From positions 1 to 56,752 of the forward strand of contig JAUWYR010000013.1 in NCBI GenBank assembly GCA_030615745.1: DNA of 56,752 nucleotides, given 5' to 3'. Source of the stretch: Candidatus Zixiibacteriota bacterium (GTDB lineage: Bacteria > Zixibacteria > MSB-5A5 > SM23-73-2). Position numbers and translations under genes: made by a program. Under the pieces are notes generated by a model. The model was not told where the DNA came from, ran no database searches, and worked only from the letters and a program-made list of their open reading frames with translations. This document shows, piece after piece, positions 1 to 8,870 of this stretch; position 1 is the stretch's first letter; each line of letters starts with the position of its first letter.

Positions 1-1
1 C

Positions 2-820
2 AAAAAAAGGGAGGAATCGAAAACCAAATTTACCGGCGGTATGATGGAGATGATGATGAAGGGAAAAGTAGAAGAGGAAATCACGATTACCCGCCTCGAT
101 AAAAAACTTATATGGCGAATTGATCCACAGGAAAAAAAATACACTGAGACCACCTTTGACCAGATGAAAAAGATGATGGAGATGATCAAGGCACAAAAAC
201 CAGAAGAAGAGGAGGAAAAGGTCGAGGTCAAGACTACTCTCGAAGTAAACCGGACTGAGAATAAGAAAAAGATAGCTGGATATGAGTGTGAGGAGATTTT
301 ATTGAAGATGATAACAGAGGGAAAGGATCAGAAAACCGGTGAGAAGGGAAAATTCATCGTGGAGATTCAGATGTGGGTTTCTCCGGATGTGAAGGGATCG
401 GATGAAGTCGAGGCATTTAATAAGAAAATGGCAAAAAAGCTCGGGATGGAGGAGTATGGAAAAGGATTTTTAGCAGGGATTGCTCAGTATGGAGTTGATG
501 TGGAAGCTATTAAAAATAAAATTGGCGAGATAAAAGGTTTTCCCTTAATGACTGTGGTCTCTATGAAGCCGGAGATGGAGATAAAACCTGAAGAAAAAGA
601 GGAATTAGAAGAAGAGGAGGAAGAGGAATATTCAGAGATGGAGAAGAAAATAATGGAGAAGATGGGGCTTTTGGGTAAAGGCGAGAAATCTGAGGAGGAA
701 GGATTTCTCTTTAAGATAACTACAACTGTTGAGGAGATCAAAAAAGAGGCTGTAGCAGATTCTGAGTTTGAATTGCCAAAGGGACTGACTCAGGAAAAAT
801 TTGAGATGGAGTTTAAGTAG
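2..820 (+). CDS. DUF4412-like hypothetical protein, 5'-truncated by window edge
   Basis: The reading frame is open to the left edge, so the N-terminus (probably with a signal peptide) is missing; 272 residues are visible. The segment with ITRLDKKLIWRIDP and the following KKYTE is typical of DUF4412-like periplasmic proteins, in which a bound or modified state is read from a short beta-rich domain. A later part (CEEILLKM, then an MWVSPD strand) fits the same fold. Between roughly residues 190 and 230 there is a very acidic Glu-rich run. The downstream ACT-domain gene starts 60 bases later on the same strand. The function is not known, and the family assignment is by motif resemblance only. Confidence 0.55.
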   Translation, partial: KKREESKTKFTGGMMEMMMKGKVEEEITITRLDKKLIWRIDPQEKKYTETTFDQMKKMMEMIKAQKPEEEEEKVEVKTTLEVNRTENKKKIAGYECEEILLKMITEGKDQKTGEKGKFIVEIQMWVSPDVKGSDEVEAFNKKMAKKLGMEEYGKGFLAGIAQYGVDVEAIKNKIGEIKGFPLMTVVSMKPEMEIKPEEKEELEEEEEEEYSEMEKKIMEKMGLLGKGEKSEEEGFLFKITTTVEEIKKEAVADSEFELPKGLTQEKFEMEFK

Positions 821-880
821 TGGAACTGATTTTTGTGAAAAAGCCATATTTTGTTTTTAATATCAACAAAGGTAAAACTC

Positions 881-1363
881 ATGAGCCCAGAAGAAGATAT
901 TCAAATTATAAGCAATACCGATGTAGCTAAAGTTACCCTTCACTCTGTGGAGGACAGACCGGGGATAGCCGCAGATTTTTTCAGCACCTTGGGAACGCAA
1001 GGATTCAATATCGAGTTGGTAACGTCTGTCCCTGTTTCCAAAGGAAAGGCTAATATCTCCTTTGTGGTAGCAAAAGAGGAGCTTCCATCGGTTCTGGCTG
1101 CGATAGAGCCTTTGAAAAGGGATGCGAAAGCGGAGAGGCTCTCTTATGATTCGCGCATTGCTTTAGTATCGGTTTGTGGACATGAACTGATTCGTCAGCC
1201 AGGGGTAGCAGGAAGGATGTTCAAGTCTCTGTCCTCTGCCGGGATAAATATCGAGATGATCTCAACCTCGATGTCCTCTATAACCTGCATCATCTCAGAA
1301 GAGTCGATATACGATGCAGTGAAGGCATTAGAACGTGAGTTCGAGATAAAGCCTTTTAAATAA
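881..1363 (+). CDS. Stand-alone tandem ACT-domain protein (aspartokinase regulatory-domain-like)
   Basis: A 160-aa protein made almost only of two ACT domains. The first (about 14-85) contains VTLHSVEDRPGIAADFF. The second (about 90-158) contains PGVAGRMF and a GINIEMISTS segment, which match the C-terminal effector-binding domains of lysine/threonine-sensitive aspartokinases. No kinase domain precedes it: the upstream gene is unrelated. It may be a free amino-acid sensor or a trans-acting regulatory subunit. I chose the ATG at 881, which has an AAGG eight bases upstream, over an in-frame TTG at 851 with no ribosome site. The specific ligand cannot be read from the sequence. Confidence 0.75.
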   Translation: MSPEEDIQIISNTDVAKVTLHSVEDRPGIAADFFSTLGTQGFNIELVTSVPVSKGKANISFVVAKEELPSVLAAIEPLKRDAKAERLSYDSRIALVSVCGHELIRQPGVAGRMFKSLSSAGINIEMISTSMSSITCIISEESIYDAVKALEREFEIKPFK

Positions 1364-1880
1364 ATTTATTTTTATAAAAGTCTTTGCACAAGGCTAATTT
1401 TATTCCTCGCTGGTCAGGCATCCGTAGTTTTTGTTAGGGATGTTATCATCCCCAACGAACAGGAGGGTAATGGTCGGGAATTCCAATTCCCGATCCAACA
1501 AGAACTTTCAAACTGTGCTGTCGGGAGTTTCCTCCCAACAGGTATGTGTGTAAGGAGGTAACTCCTGACACCAATTAACTTTCATATCCCCTGTTCAATA
1601 ATAATGGCGCCTTGCCCGTAAGAAATAGTCACGGAGAAGGTCTCCGTGACTATCAGGTTCTGTTAGGAAGAGGATAATATCATCTAAGAGCAAATAACAC
1701 CAATGAACAAATAGTAAAGCTAAAGCTTTACACTCCAGAAAAAGCATCACAAAATTGATTTCAAAAGACCAATACAATTTCTCCTTGACAATCCTTTTTA
1801 AAACTTTAACTTTTTAATCGATATTGGAACCTGATCTTTCGCAAGCCGAAGGCTGCGACTACTATTAATATGACTAATAA
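1364..1880. repeat. Gene-free spacer packed with short hairpin repeats
   Basis: I see no gene here. The spacer holds a chain of palindromes. One at 1433-1456 has a TTAT loop and is repeated at 25195. One at 1474-1493 has 9-bp perfect arms around CC. An imperfect CTGTCGGGAG element lies around 1518-1572. One at 1625-1653 has 13-bp perfect arms (ATAGTCACGGAGA) around AGG. One at 1714-1731 has 8-bp perfect arms. A TTGACA at 1785-1790 lies upstream of lpxC, but its -10 partner is poor. Confidence 0.85.
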
Positions 1881-3284
1881 ATGTACAAACTTCAAAGAAC
1901 TGTAAAAAAAACCGCATCTTATTCTGGAACAGGTCTTCACACTGGAAATAAGACCACCATTACTTTTAAACCTGCTCCGGTTGACCATGGCATAACTTTT
2001 GTTCGCAAAGATTTGGATGGCTCACCTGAGATTCCTGCTGATATCGACCACGTTATAGATATCACCAGAGGCACCTCAATTGGAAAAGGGGATGTCAAAA
2101 TCTGGACTGTTGAGCATGTTTTAGCTGCTTTGGCTGGGTTGGAATTGGATAACCTTATAGTGGAGCTCGATTCAAATGAACCCCCAGTTGGGGATGGAAG
2201 TGCCCTCCCCTTCGTTGAAACAATTCTTAAAGCTGGAATTTCTGAGCAGGATGCGGAAAAAAACTTTTTAGATATTGAAACCCCACTTTTTTACTCTGAA
2301 AAAGATAAAGGAATCGATATAGTTGCTTTGCCCTCAGATGAGCTAAGGATCACATTTTTTGTCGATTACCAGAATCCAGCCTTAGGTTCACAATACACCT
2401 TTTTAGAATCTTTGGAAAAAGAGTTCGTGAAAGAGTTCGCACCTGCCAGAACATTCTCCTTTTTACATGAGGTTGAGATGCTTAAAGATCAAGGACTGAT
2501 TAAGGGTGGATCTTTGAAGAATGCCATTGTTATCTGCGATATGGATATAAAGGAGGACGAGCTTAAAAAGCTAAAGGAGAAATTCAACCTAAAAGAGGAT
2601 GTTTTTATTGGGAAAACGGGGATTTTAAATGATATTCCCTTGAGATTTTATAATGAGCCGGTAAGACATAAAGCCTTGGATTTGTTAGGAGACCTATATC
2701 TTATAGGTCTTCCTTTAAGAGCACATGTCATGGCTGCCAGATCCGGACACTCTGCAAATGTGGCTTTAGTAAAAAAGATCAGGCAGGAATATGAGAAAAA
2801 AAAGATCGTTAAAAGGTATCCTAAAAGGAAAAAAGGTGCAGAATATCTTTTAGATATAGATGCAATTTTGAAGATAATGCCTCATCGTTATCCTTTTCTT
2901 TTGATCGATAGGGTGTTGGATTTGGAGCCGAAGAAAAAAGTTGTGGCCATAAAAAACGTTACGATGAATGAGCCATTTTTCTCCGGTCATTTTCCAAAAC
3001 ATCCAATTATGCCCGGGGTTTTGATCGTTGAAGCTATGGCTCAGGCAGGTGGGATTTTGCTTCTGAACACAGTTGATGATCCAGAGGGAAAAGTTGTCTA
3101 TTTTATGGGGATAGACAGGGTGAGGTTCAGACAACCTGTTCTTCCCGGGGATCAGATCAGATTTGAACTAAAGATGCTTCAATATCGTAGTGGAGCTTGC
3201 AAGATGGAGGGAAAAGCTTTTGTCGATGACCAGCTGGTAACTGAAGCTACCTTGATGGCAACCATAGTTGAGAAAAATAGATAA
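1881..3284 (+). CDS. lpxC/fabZ: Bifunctional UDP-3-O-acyl-GlcNAc deacetylase / 3-hydroxyacyl-ACP dehydratase (LpxC-FabZ fusion)
   Basis: This 467-aa cytoplasmic fusion joins the committed step of lipid A synthesis to fatty-acid dehydration. LpxC occupies about residues 1-310. The zinc ligands are visible as HVLAALAG (His about 79) and the HKALD pair (HxxxD) near 265, and the catalytic SGHSANVAL follows. FabZ occupies about 320-467: PHRYPFLLIDRV, the catalytic GHFPKHPIMPG His, and the Glu in VEAMAQ. The same fusion is known from Bacteroidetes, Chlorobi and related groups. There is no Shine-Dalgarno sequence. A TAATAT at 1866-1871 ends nine bases before the ATG. It is followed after 24 bases by lpxA, so it opens the lipid A cluster. 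Confidence 0.97.
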   Translation: MYKLQRTVKKTASYSGTGLHTGNKTTITFKPAPVDHGITFVRKDLDGSPEIPADIDHVIDITRGTSIGKGDVKIWTVEHVLAALAGLELDNLIVELDSNEPPVGDGSALPFVETILKAGISEQDAEKNFLDIETPLFYSEKDKGIDIVALPSDELRITFFVDYQNPALGSQYTFLESLEKEFVKEFAPARTFSFLHEVEMLKDQGLIKGGSLKNAIVICDMDIKEDELKKLKEKFNLKEDVFIGKTGILNDIPLRFYNEPVRHKALDLLGDLYLIGLPLRAHVMAARSGHSANVALVKKIRQEYEKKKIVKRYPKRKKGAEYLLDIDAILKIMPHRYPFLLIDRVLDLEPKKKVVAIKNVTMNEPFFSGHFPKHPIMPGVLIVEAMAQAGGILLLNTVDDPEGKVVYFMGIDRVRFRQPVLPGDQIRFELKMLQYRSGACKMEGKAFVDDQLVTEATLMATIVEKNR

Positions 3285-3308
3285 AGCCTCATATTTAACC
3301 TCAATTCG

Positions 3309-4082
3309 ATGACCCGAATACATCCAACCGCAATAGTCGACCCAAAAGCTGAACTCGAAGAAGATGTTTGGGTGGGACCTTATGCTATAATTAACCCCGA
3401 AGTTAAAATCGGAAGGAAAACAAAAATAGGTTCTTCTGTCCTTTTGGACTCAGGAACAATAATAGGAGAAAATTGCGAAGTTTATCATAAAGCAGTTTTG
3501 GGGACTCCGCCTCAGGACCTAAAATTTGGGGGTGAGAAAACCTACTTGAAAATTGGAGATAATACCGTTATCCGTGAATATGCGAGCTTAAATCGAGGAA
3601 CAAAGTGGAGGGGAGAGACAAAAGTTGGGAAAAACTGCTTTATTATGATGTATGCTCATATAGCTCACGACTGTCTTTTGGGTGATAATGTCATCTTAGC
3701 TAATTCGGTGAACTTAGCCGGTCATATTGAGATCGGTGATTATGCTATTGTGGGTGGTATAGTTCCAGTCCATCAGTTTGTAAGAATAGGAGCTCATTCG
3801 ATTGTAGGTGGAGGATTCCGGATTCAAAAAGATGTCTGCCCTTATATGATGGTAGCTGGGTATCCTCTGAGGACAGTAGGGATAAATCTGGTGGGTTTAA
3901 AAAGAAAGGGGTTTTCTGAAAAGAGTATCAAGTTATTAAAGGAAGTCTATAAAATTCTTTTCAGGTCTGATCTGAACACATCTCAGGCACTCGAGAAGAT
4001 AAAAAAGGAATTGGAGATTATCCCTGAGGTGAAAACGATTCTTGATTTTATAAGCTCGAGCCAAAGAGGGATTATTAAATAA
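3309..4082 (+). CDS. lpxA: Acyl-[ACP]-UDP-N-acetylglucosamine O-acyltransferase LpxA
   Basis: The 257-aa length matches the family (about 260). Residues 1-190 form a left-handed parallel beta-helix of hexapeptide repeats. The catalytic His lies in AHIAHDC (about residue 120), followed by the conserved GHIEIGDYAIVGG and VHQFVRIG. The C-terminal third is the helical domain of LpxA. It performs the first step of lipid A assembly. There is no clear ribosome site. TTGAGA at 3268-3273 and TATTTA at 3292-3297 (18-base spacer) could form a promoter 11 bases before the ATG, inside the end of lpxC-fabZ. A hairpin-rich spacer and a new promoter separate it from the oxidoreductase gene. Confidence 0.97.
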   Translation: MTRIHPTAIVDPKAELEEDVWVGPYAIINPEVKIGRKTKIGSSVLLDSGTIIGENCEVYHKAVLGTPPQDLKFGGEKTYLKIGDNTVIREYASLNRGTKWRGETKVGKNCFIMMYAHIAHDCLLGDNVILANSVNLAGHIEIGDYAIVGGIVPVHQFVRIGAHSIVGGGFRIQKDVCPYMMVAGYPLRTVGINLVGLKRKGFSEKSIKLLKEVYKILFRSDLNTSQALEKIKKELEIIPEVKTILDFISSSQRGIIK

Positions 4083-4310
4083 TAATTTTTAAAGGGTGGG
4101 ATGTTTTGCACTGCTCGATAGAGCAGGGAATTTATCCCTGCAAAAAATTTTAATTTCTATTTCTTCAAAAAAACATTATGAAATAAAAAATTTGATTATT
4201 TGAATCAGATTTTTTATATTTACAAAGACTAAGACATCCACTTTTTTTGAGATTTGCGTATGTGCGAATGCATCAAGAGACCGAAGGTCAAGAGACATCA
4301 AGAGATTTGT
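4083..4310. repeat. Spacer with overlapping hairpins and a CATCAAGAG repeat
   Basis: Two overlapping hairpins lie at 4111-4141: CTGCTC-GATA-GAGCAG and GCAGGG...CCCTGC. At 4254-4309 there is a repeat with TTGCGTATG and CATCAAGAG units. Its 26-base core at 4281-4306 recurs exactly in reverse complement inside lpxK (7786-7811). Confidence 0.85.
4192..4220 (+). promoter_or_regulatory. Sigma-70-like promoter before the Gfo/Idh gene
   Basis: TTGATT at 4192-4197 and TATATT at 4215-4220 are separated by 17 bases. Transcription would start near 4227, upstream of the repeat, and would drive the oxidoreductase-lpxB-waaA-lpxK-nadB operon. Confidence 0.7.
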
Positions 4311-4320
4311 TGAAAAGATT

Positions 4321-5322
4321 ATGGATAAGATAAAAGTAGGCATTGTTGGAGTTGGTCATCTTGGAAGGCATCATGTCAGGGTTTACTCTGAGCTTCCTGA
4401 GGCTTTGCTTTTGGGGGTTTACGATATAGACTTAAAGAAGGCTAAGAAGATAGCCTCTGAGTTTAACACCAGCTATTTTGAGGATATGGATACTCTTTTA
4501 AACCAGACAGATGCGGTAAGCTTGGTTGTCCCCACCTCTGTTCATTTCTCGGTTGGTAAAAAGATATTGGAAAAGGGTATTAATCTTTTAATAGAAAAAC
4601 CTATAACTAAGACAGTCAAGCAAGCTGAAAAGTTAGTTTCGTTAGCCAGAGGAAAGAATTTAGTTCTTCAGGTTGGACATATCGAGAGGTTCAATCCCGC
4701 TTTTAAGGTTATTGAGAAGGACAAGCTTGAACCAAGATTTATAGAATCGCATAGGCTTGCACCTTTTGTTCCGAGAGGGACTGATGTGGCTGTGATTTTA
4801 GACCTTATGATCCATGATATCGATTTGATTTTATCTTTGGTAAAAGGCAGAATAAAAAAAATCGAAGCCTGTGGAATCCCCGTTATAACAGATTCAGAGG
4901 ATATTGCTAATGCTCGAATCGGATTTGAAAATGGATGTGTTGCTAACATAACTGCAAGCAGAATCTCAAAGATGCCCATGAGAAAGTTCAGGATTTTTCA
5001 AAAAAACACTTATATATCTTTGGATCTATTAGAAAAAAAAGCCGAGATTTTTAAACTCGTTGGTATCGAAAAAATTATTCGAAAAAAGTTAAAAAAAACC
5101 CCTGTTGTGGGGGAAATCCCAATGGATGCAGGAAAGACAATAATCTATGAGAAACCCGAAATAGAGGATAAGGATATGCTTTCCTCCGAGATAAAATCTT
5201 TTCTTTATTCAGTAAGAAATAAAACTGAGCCAAAAGTTTCAGGGGAGGATGGTAAAAAAGCTTTAGAGGTTGCGCTTGAGATTTTGAAGAAGGCAAAGGT
5301 GCACAGGGAAAAATTAAGATGA
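4321..5322 (+). CDS. Gfo/Idh/MocA-family NAD(P)-dependent oxidoreductase (possible GnnA)
   Basis: A 333-aa oxidoreductase. The Rossmann fold starts at residue 5 with GIVGVGHLGRHHVRVY. EKPITKTVKQAEKL (about 93-106) is the family substrate/cofactor motif, and the C-terminal part is the alpha/beta substrate domain. Its position between lpxA and lpxB recalls GnnA, which oxidises UDP-GlcNAc at C3 so that GnnB can aminate it and amide-linked lipid A can form. No GnnB aminotransferase is present in the window, so the assignment to GnnA is an inference from context. The stop overlaps the lpxB start (ATGA). Its own promoter lies at 4192-4220. Confidence 0.85.
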   Translation: MDKIKVGIVGVGHLGRHHVRVYSELPEALLLGVYDIDLKKAKKIASEFNTSYFEDMDTLLNQTDAVSLVVPTSVHFSVGKKILEKGINLLIEKPITKTVKQAEKLVSLARGKNLVLQVGHIERFNPAFKVIEKDKLEPRFIESHRLAPFVPRGTDVAVILDLMIHDIDLILSLVKGRIKKIEACGIPVITDSEDIANARIGFENGCVANITASRISKMPMRKFRIFQKNTYISLDLLEKKAEIFKLVGIEKIIRKKLKKTPVVGEIPMDAGKTIIYEKPEIEDKDMLSSEIKSFLYSVRNKTEPKVSGEDGKKALEVALEILKKAKVHREKLR

Positions 5323-6488
5323 GAAAAAAAATAATTATTATAGCTGGTGAGGCTTCAGGTGATCTGCATGCGGGAGGTCTTTTAAAGGAGTTGAAAAGGA
5401 TAAATCACCAAATCGAGTTATTCGGGATGGGTGGGGAGAAGATGAAAGACGTAGGAGCGGAGCTATTCTTTCACATAAAAGACCTTTCCTTTATGGGCTT
5501 TTTCGAGGTTTTGAAGAATTTAGCTTTTGTAAAAGTTGTGTTGAAGAAAATGACAGAACTCTTAGATCAAAGAAAACCTGATCTGGCTATCTTGGTTGAT
5601 TATCCCGGGTTCAACTTAAAATTCGCAAAAAGGATTAAAAAAAGAAAAATACCAATTCTTTATTATATCAGTCCGCAGATCTGGGCTTGGGGAGGAAAAA
5701 GGATTGTTAAAATAAAAAAGTTGGTGGATAAGATGTTGGTGGTTTTCCCTTTTGAGGAAAAAATTTATCAGGATGCTCAAGTCGACGTTAAATTCATCGG
5801 ACATCCATTATTAGATATAGTTAAATCAAAAACAGAAAGGGAGGAATTCAGGCAAAGACTTGGGGTAAAAAAAAATGAGTTACTTTTGGGTCTTTTCCCA
5901 GGCTCAAGAGAACAGGAGGTTTCAAAGATTCTGCCAATTATGCTTGAAGTTTGCGAAAATTTAACTCAAAAAATGAAGTCAACAAAAGGTTTGACACCAA
6001 AGAATATTAAGATAGGGATAAGCTTAGCTCCCACTATTCAAAAAGGTCTTGTGGAGAAATTTTTAGCTAAAACAAAGTTAGATTTCAGGTTGGTTAAGCA
6101 CTCGAACTATGACCTTATGGAGCACTCCGCTTTCCTTTTGGTTAAGTCTGGCACCTCCACATTGGAGGCAGCTATTTTGGGGACTCCATTTGTGGTGATA
6201 TATAAAACCGGATTTTTATCCTGGCTTTTGGCAAAAAATATGCTGAAAATCCCTTATATCTGCTTGCCTAATATTGTTGCAGGAAAAAAGATAGTTGAAG
6301 AATTCATTCAGTATGGTGCCAAGCCAAATCTTATCGCATCATCTGTATATGATTTTTTAACTGACAAAGACAAATATGAAACAACCAAAAAAAACCTTTT
6401 GGATGTTAAAAACAGATTGGGCAATAAAGGTGCTTACCAAAAAGGGGCAGAGATTGTTTCGGAGATTTTGAATGTATCTTTTGTATAA
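5319..6488 (+). CDS. lpxB: Lipid-A-disaccharide synthase LpxB
   Basis: A 389-aa GT19 glycosyltransferase that joins UDP-2,3-diacylglucosamine and lipid X at the inner membrane. Visible marks are the N-terminal IIAGEASGDLHAGGL, then LVDYPGFN, YYISPQIWAWG, IGHPLLD, LFPGSREQEV and the nucleotide-binding SGTSTLEAA. The start is fixed by an ATGA overlap with the preceding stop, and the 3' end overlaps waaA by 17 bases, so translation is probably coupled. Length and motif order match the family. Confidence 0.97.
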   Translation: MRKKIIIIAGEASGDLHAGGLLKELKRINHQIELFGMGGEKMKDVGAELFFHIKDLSFMGFFEVLKNLAFVKVVLKKMTELLDQRKPDLAILVDYPGFNLKFAKRIKKRKIPILYYISPQIWAWGGKRIVKIKKLVDKMLVVFPFEEKIYQDAQVDVKFIGHPLLDIVKSKTEREEFRQRLGVKKNELLLGLFPGSREQEVSKILPIMLEVCENLTQKMKSTKGLTPKNIKIGISLAPTIQKGLVEKFLAKTKLDFRLVKHSNYDLMEHSAFLLVKSGTSTLEAAILGTPFVVIYKTGFLSWLLAKNMLKIPYICLPNIVAGKKIVEEFIQYGAKPNLIASSVYDFLTDKDKYETTKKNLLDVKNRLGNKGAYQKGAEIVSEILNVSFV

Positions 6489-7752
6489 TATTTTTATCAC
6501 TTTGGTTTTTTTAATTTTTTCCCCTTATCTTTTTATAAGGGCACTTTTCGGAAGACACGGTATTTCTGAGAGATTAGGCTGGCTTCCCAAAAATACTAAA
6601 AATCGTCTTTTTCAAAAAGAGGTGATCTGGTTTCACACAGCCTCGGTGGGGGAGGTTAAAATCCTCCCCCCGGTTATTCACTCTTTAAAGAAGAAAAGTC
6701 CTGATTCTGTTGTAGTTGTCACGAGCTTGACCAAAACCGGCAAAGCCTGTGCAAAAAAAATTTTAAAAGATGCTGAGCTTGTGTTCTACCCCCCGATCGA
6801 TATCGGTTTTCTTGTCAAAAGGGTTGTTAAAAAAATCAAACCCAAAGCTTTGGTTTTGGTTGAGACTGAAATCTGGCCTAACCTGATCAGGGAGGTAAAA
6901 AGAAAAAAAGCAAAAATTGTGGTAATCAACGGCAGACTCTCCTCAAAATCTTTCCCTCTTTACTTTAGATTTAAAAGATTTTTTTCTGAGGTCTTATCTT
7001 TTGTGGATATTTTTTGTATGAGGACCGAAGAAGATTCCCAAAGAGCAATTATTTTGGGAGCAAATCCGGATAAAATAAAGGTTTTGGGAAATCTGAAGTT
7101 TGACCAAATTCTGTCCAGTTTTTCGACCCACCCAAAAGAAATGCTTAAAAAATCTTTTGGTGTAGATTTACACTCAAAATTGATAGTTGCCGGAAGTATC
7201 AGAGAAGGTGAGGGAAAGATTGTTTTAAATGCCTTTTTAAGACTAAAAAAAGAATTTCCAAACCTGTCTTTGATTTTAGCCCCACGTCATATGAAAAGAT
7301 TAAAAGAGATCGAAAAAATCTTGCATTCATTAGGATTAAAGTTTATAAGAAGGACAGAATTGAAAAACCAAAAGGTGAAAGAAGATGTTATTTTGCTCGA
7401 TACATTGGGCGAGCTTTTTTCTTTATATTCTTGTGCTGATGTTGCTTTTGTTGGGGGCAGCCTGGTTCCAAAAGGGGGACACAATATATTGGAACCGGCT
7501 ATCTTTGGTGTCCCGGTTCTTTTTGGTCCACATACTGAAAATTTTAAATTTGCAAAAGATGTTCTTTTGAGTTCTGGTGGTGGGATAATGGTGAAAGACG
7601 GTGAAGAGCTTTATCAAAAACTTTTTTTGCTTTTAAAAAATGACAAATTAAAAAAAGATCTGGGTAATCGGGCAAAAGAAGCTGTCCAGTCGCAAAGGGG
7701 AGTATCTGATGAGACAGTTGAGTTACTTTTGAAAACTTTGGATGAAAAATGA
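6472..7752 (+). CDS. waaA: 3-deoxy-D-manno-octulosonic acid (Kdo) transferase WaaA/KdtA
   Basis: A 426-aa GT30 enzyme that adds Kdo to lipid IVA. It has a hydrophobic N-terminal anchor (residues 1-22), then RHGISERLGWLP and the catalytic-Glu region HTASVGEV. LVETEIWPNLI and the GT-B C-terminal domain with FVGGSLVPKGGHNILEPA follow. It starts within the last 17 bases of lpxB and ends in an ATGA overlap with lpxK. A single enzyme is present. Whether it adds one or two Kdo residues cannot be told from sequence. Confidence 0.96.
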   Translation: MYLLYNIFITLVFLIFSPYLFIRALFGRHGISERLGWLPKNTKNRLFQKEVIWFHTASVGEVKILPPVIHSLKKKSPDSVVVVTSLTKTGKACAKKILKDAELVFYPPIDIGFLVKRVVKKIKPKALVLVETEIWPNLIREVKRKKAKIVVINGRLSSKSFPLYFRFKRFFSEVLSFVDIFCMRTEEDSQRAIILGANPDKIKVLGNLKFDQILSSFSTHPKEMLKKSFGVDLHSKLIVAGSIREGEGKIVLNAFLRLKKEFPNLSLILAPRHMKRLKEIEKILHSLGLKFIRRTELKNQKVKEDVILLDTLGELFSLYSCADVAFVGGSLVPKGGHNILEPAIFGVPVLFGPHTENFKFAKDVLLSSGGGIMVKDGEELYQKLFLLLKNDKLKKDLGNRAKEAVQSQRGVSDETVELLLKTLDEK

Positions 7753-8870
7753 ATCTTTTTTTTCAAAAATGGGAAAGGTTCACCCATCTCTTGATGTCTC
7801 TTGACCTTCGGCATACGCAAAAAAAGAAAAGTTTTTTATTTTATCCAGTCTTATCTTTTTTTTCATATATATATCTTCTTTTTTATTGGCTAAGGATTTT
7901 TATCTACAAATATGGACTAAAAGGGAAAAAAAGATTAAAGGTCAAAGTTATTTCCGTGGGGAACTTAACTTTAGGTGGTTCAGGAAAGACTCCTATGGTT
8001 TTATACTTAGCTTCCGAATTAAAAAAAAGGGGCAAAGAGGTTGTAATCCTTACAAGGGGATATAAAAGGAAAGAAAAAAAACAAAAAGAACTTTACGGTA
8101 ACCCAGAAAATCTTAGGTGGGAACTTTTCGGGGACGAGCCTTATCTTTTGGCTTTAAATCTACCAGAAGTTCCGGTGATAATAAACAAAAGCAGGTTTGA
8201 GTCCGGGGTCTTCGCCCAAAAAAAATACAGACCTGACCTTTTTATACTGGATGATGGGTTTCAGCACTGGAGACTTGAAAGGGATATCGATTTAGTGATG
8301 GTCGATGCAACTTACCCATTATCCAAACAAAGGCTTTTTCCACTTGGAAAATTAAGGGAGCCTCTATCCTCTTTAAAAAGGGCTGATATAGTTGTTTTGA
8401 ACAAAGTAGACCAAAGCTACAACATAAAAGATACTTTAAATGTTTTAAATAGATATAATCCATCTTGTTTTGTTGCCCAAAGCTTTTATGAGGTCTTCGA
8501 AGTGGAGAATATAAGAGAGGCTACCTCAGTTGAGCTTTCCTCTTTAAAGGGTAAAAAAACAGTTGCCTTTTCTGGAATTGCCAATCATCTTTCATTTGAA
8601 AAGACACTTAAAAGTTTAGGGATAGTAATTTTGAACCATATCAAGTTTTCAGACCATCACTTTTATTCAACAAAAGATATAATGGATATACAAAAGGAAG
8701 GAAAAAGATATGGTGCTGACTTTGTTTGCACAACAGAGAAAGATAAAATTAAAATACCAACAAATGTAAGTTTTCAACTTCCAACCTATGTGGTAAAAAT
8801 AAGGTTGAAGATAAAAGAGCAAGAAAGGTGGTTTTGGGACTTTCTACAGGAAAAATTAAGATGGCAATAA
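7749..8870 (+). CDS. lpxK: Tetraacyldisaccharide 4'-kinase LpxK with a repeat-derived N-terminal insertion
   Basis: A 373-aa inner-membrane kinase that phosphorylates the 4' position of the lipid A precursor. The P-loop lies in SVGNLTLGGSGKTP (about 72-85), and the LpxK signature ILDDGFQHWRLERD is near 165. An N-terminal membrane segment covers about 28-48. The P-loop sits about 25-30 residues later than in E. coli LpxK. Residues 13-21 are encoded by the reverse complement of the intergenic CATCAAGAG repeat (7786-7811), so a repeat appears to have entered the gene in frame. An alternative start at the Met at 7794 would lie inside that repeat. The ATGA overlap with waaA favours 7749. Confidence 0.93.
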   Translation: MNLFFQKWERFTHLLMSLDLRHTQKKKSFLFYPVLSFFSYIYLLFYWLRIFIYKYGLKGKKRLKVKVISVGNLTLGGSGKTPMVLYLASELKKRGKEVVILTRGYKRKEKKQKELYGNPENLRWELFGDEPYLLALNLPEVPVIINKSRFESGVFAQKKYRPDLFILDDGFQHWRLERDIDLVMVDATYPLSKQRLFPLGKLREPLSSLKRADIVVLNKVDQSYNIKDTLNVLNRYNPSCFVAQSFYEVFEVENIREATSVELSSLKGKKTVAFSGIANHLSFEKTLKSLGIVILNHIKFSDHHFYSTKDIMDIQKEGKRYGADFVCTTEKDKIKIPTNVSFQLPTYVVKIRLKIKEQERWFWDFLQEKLRWQ

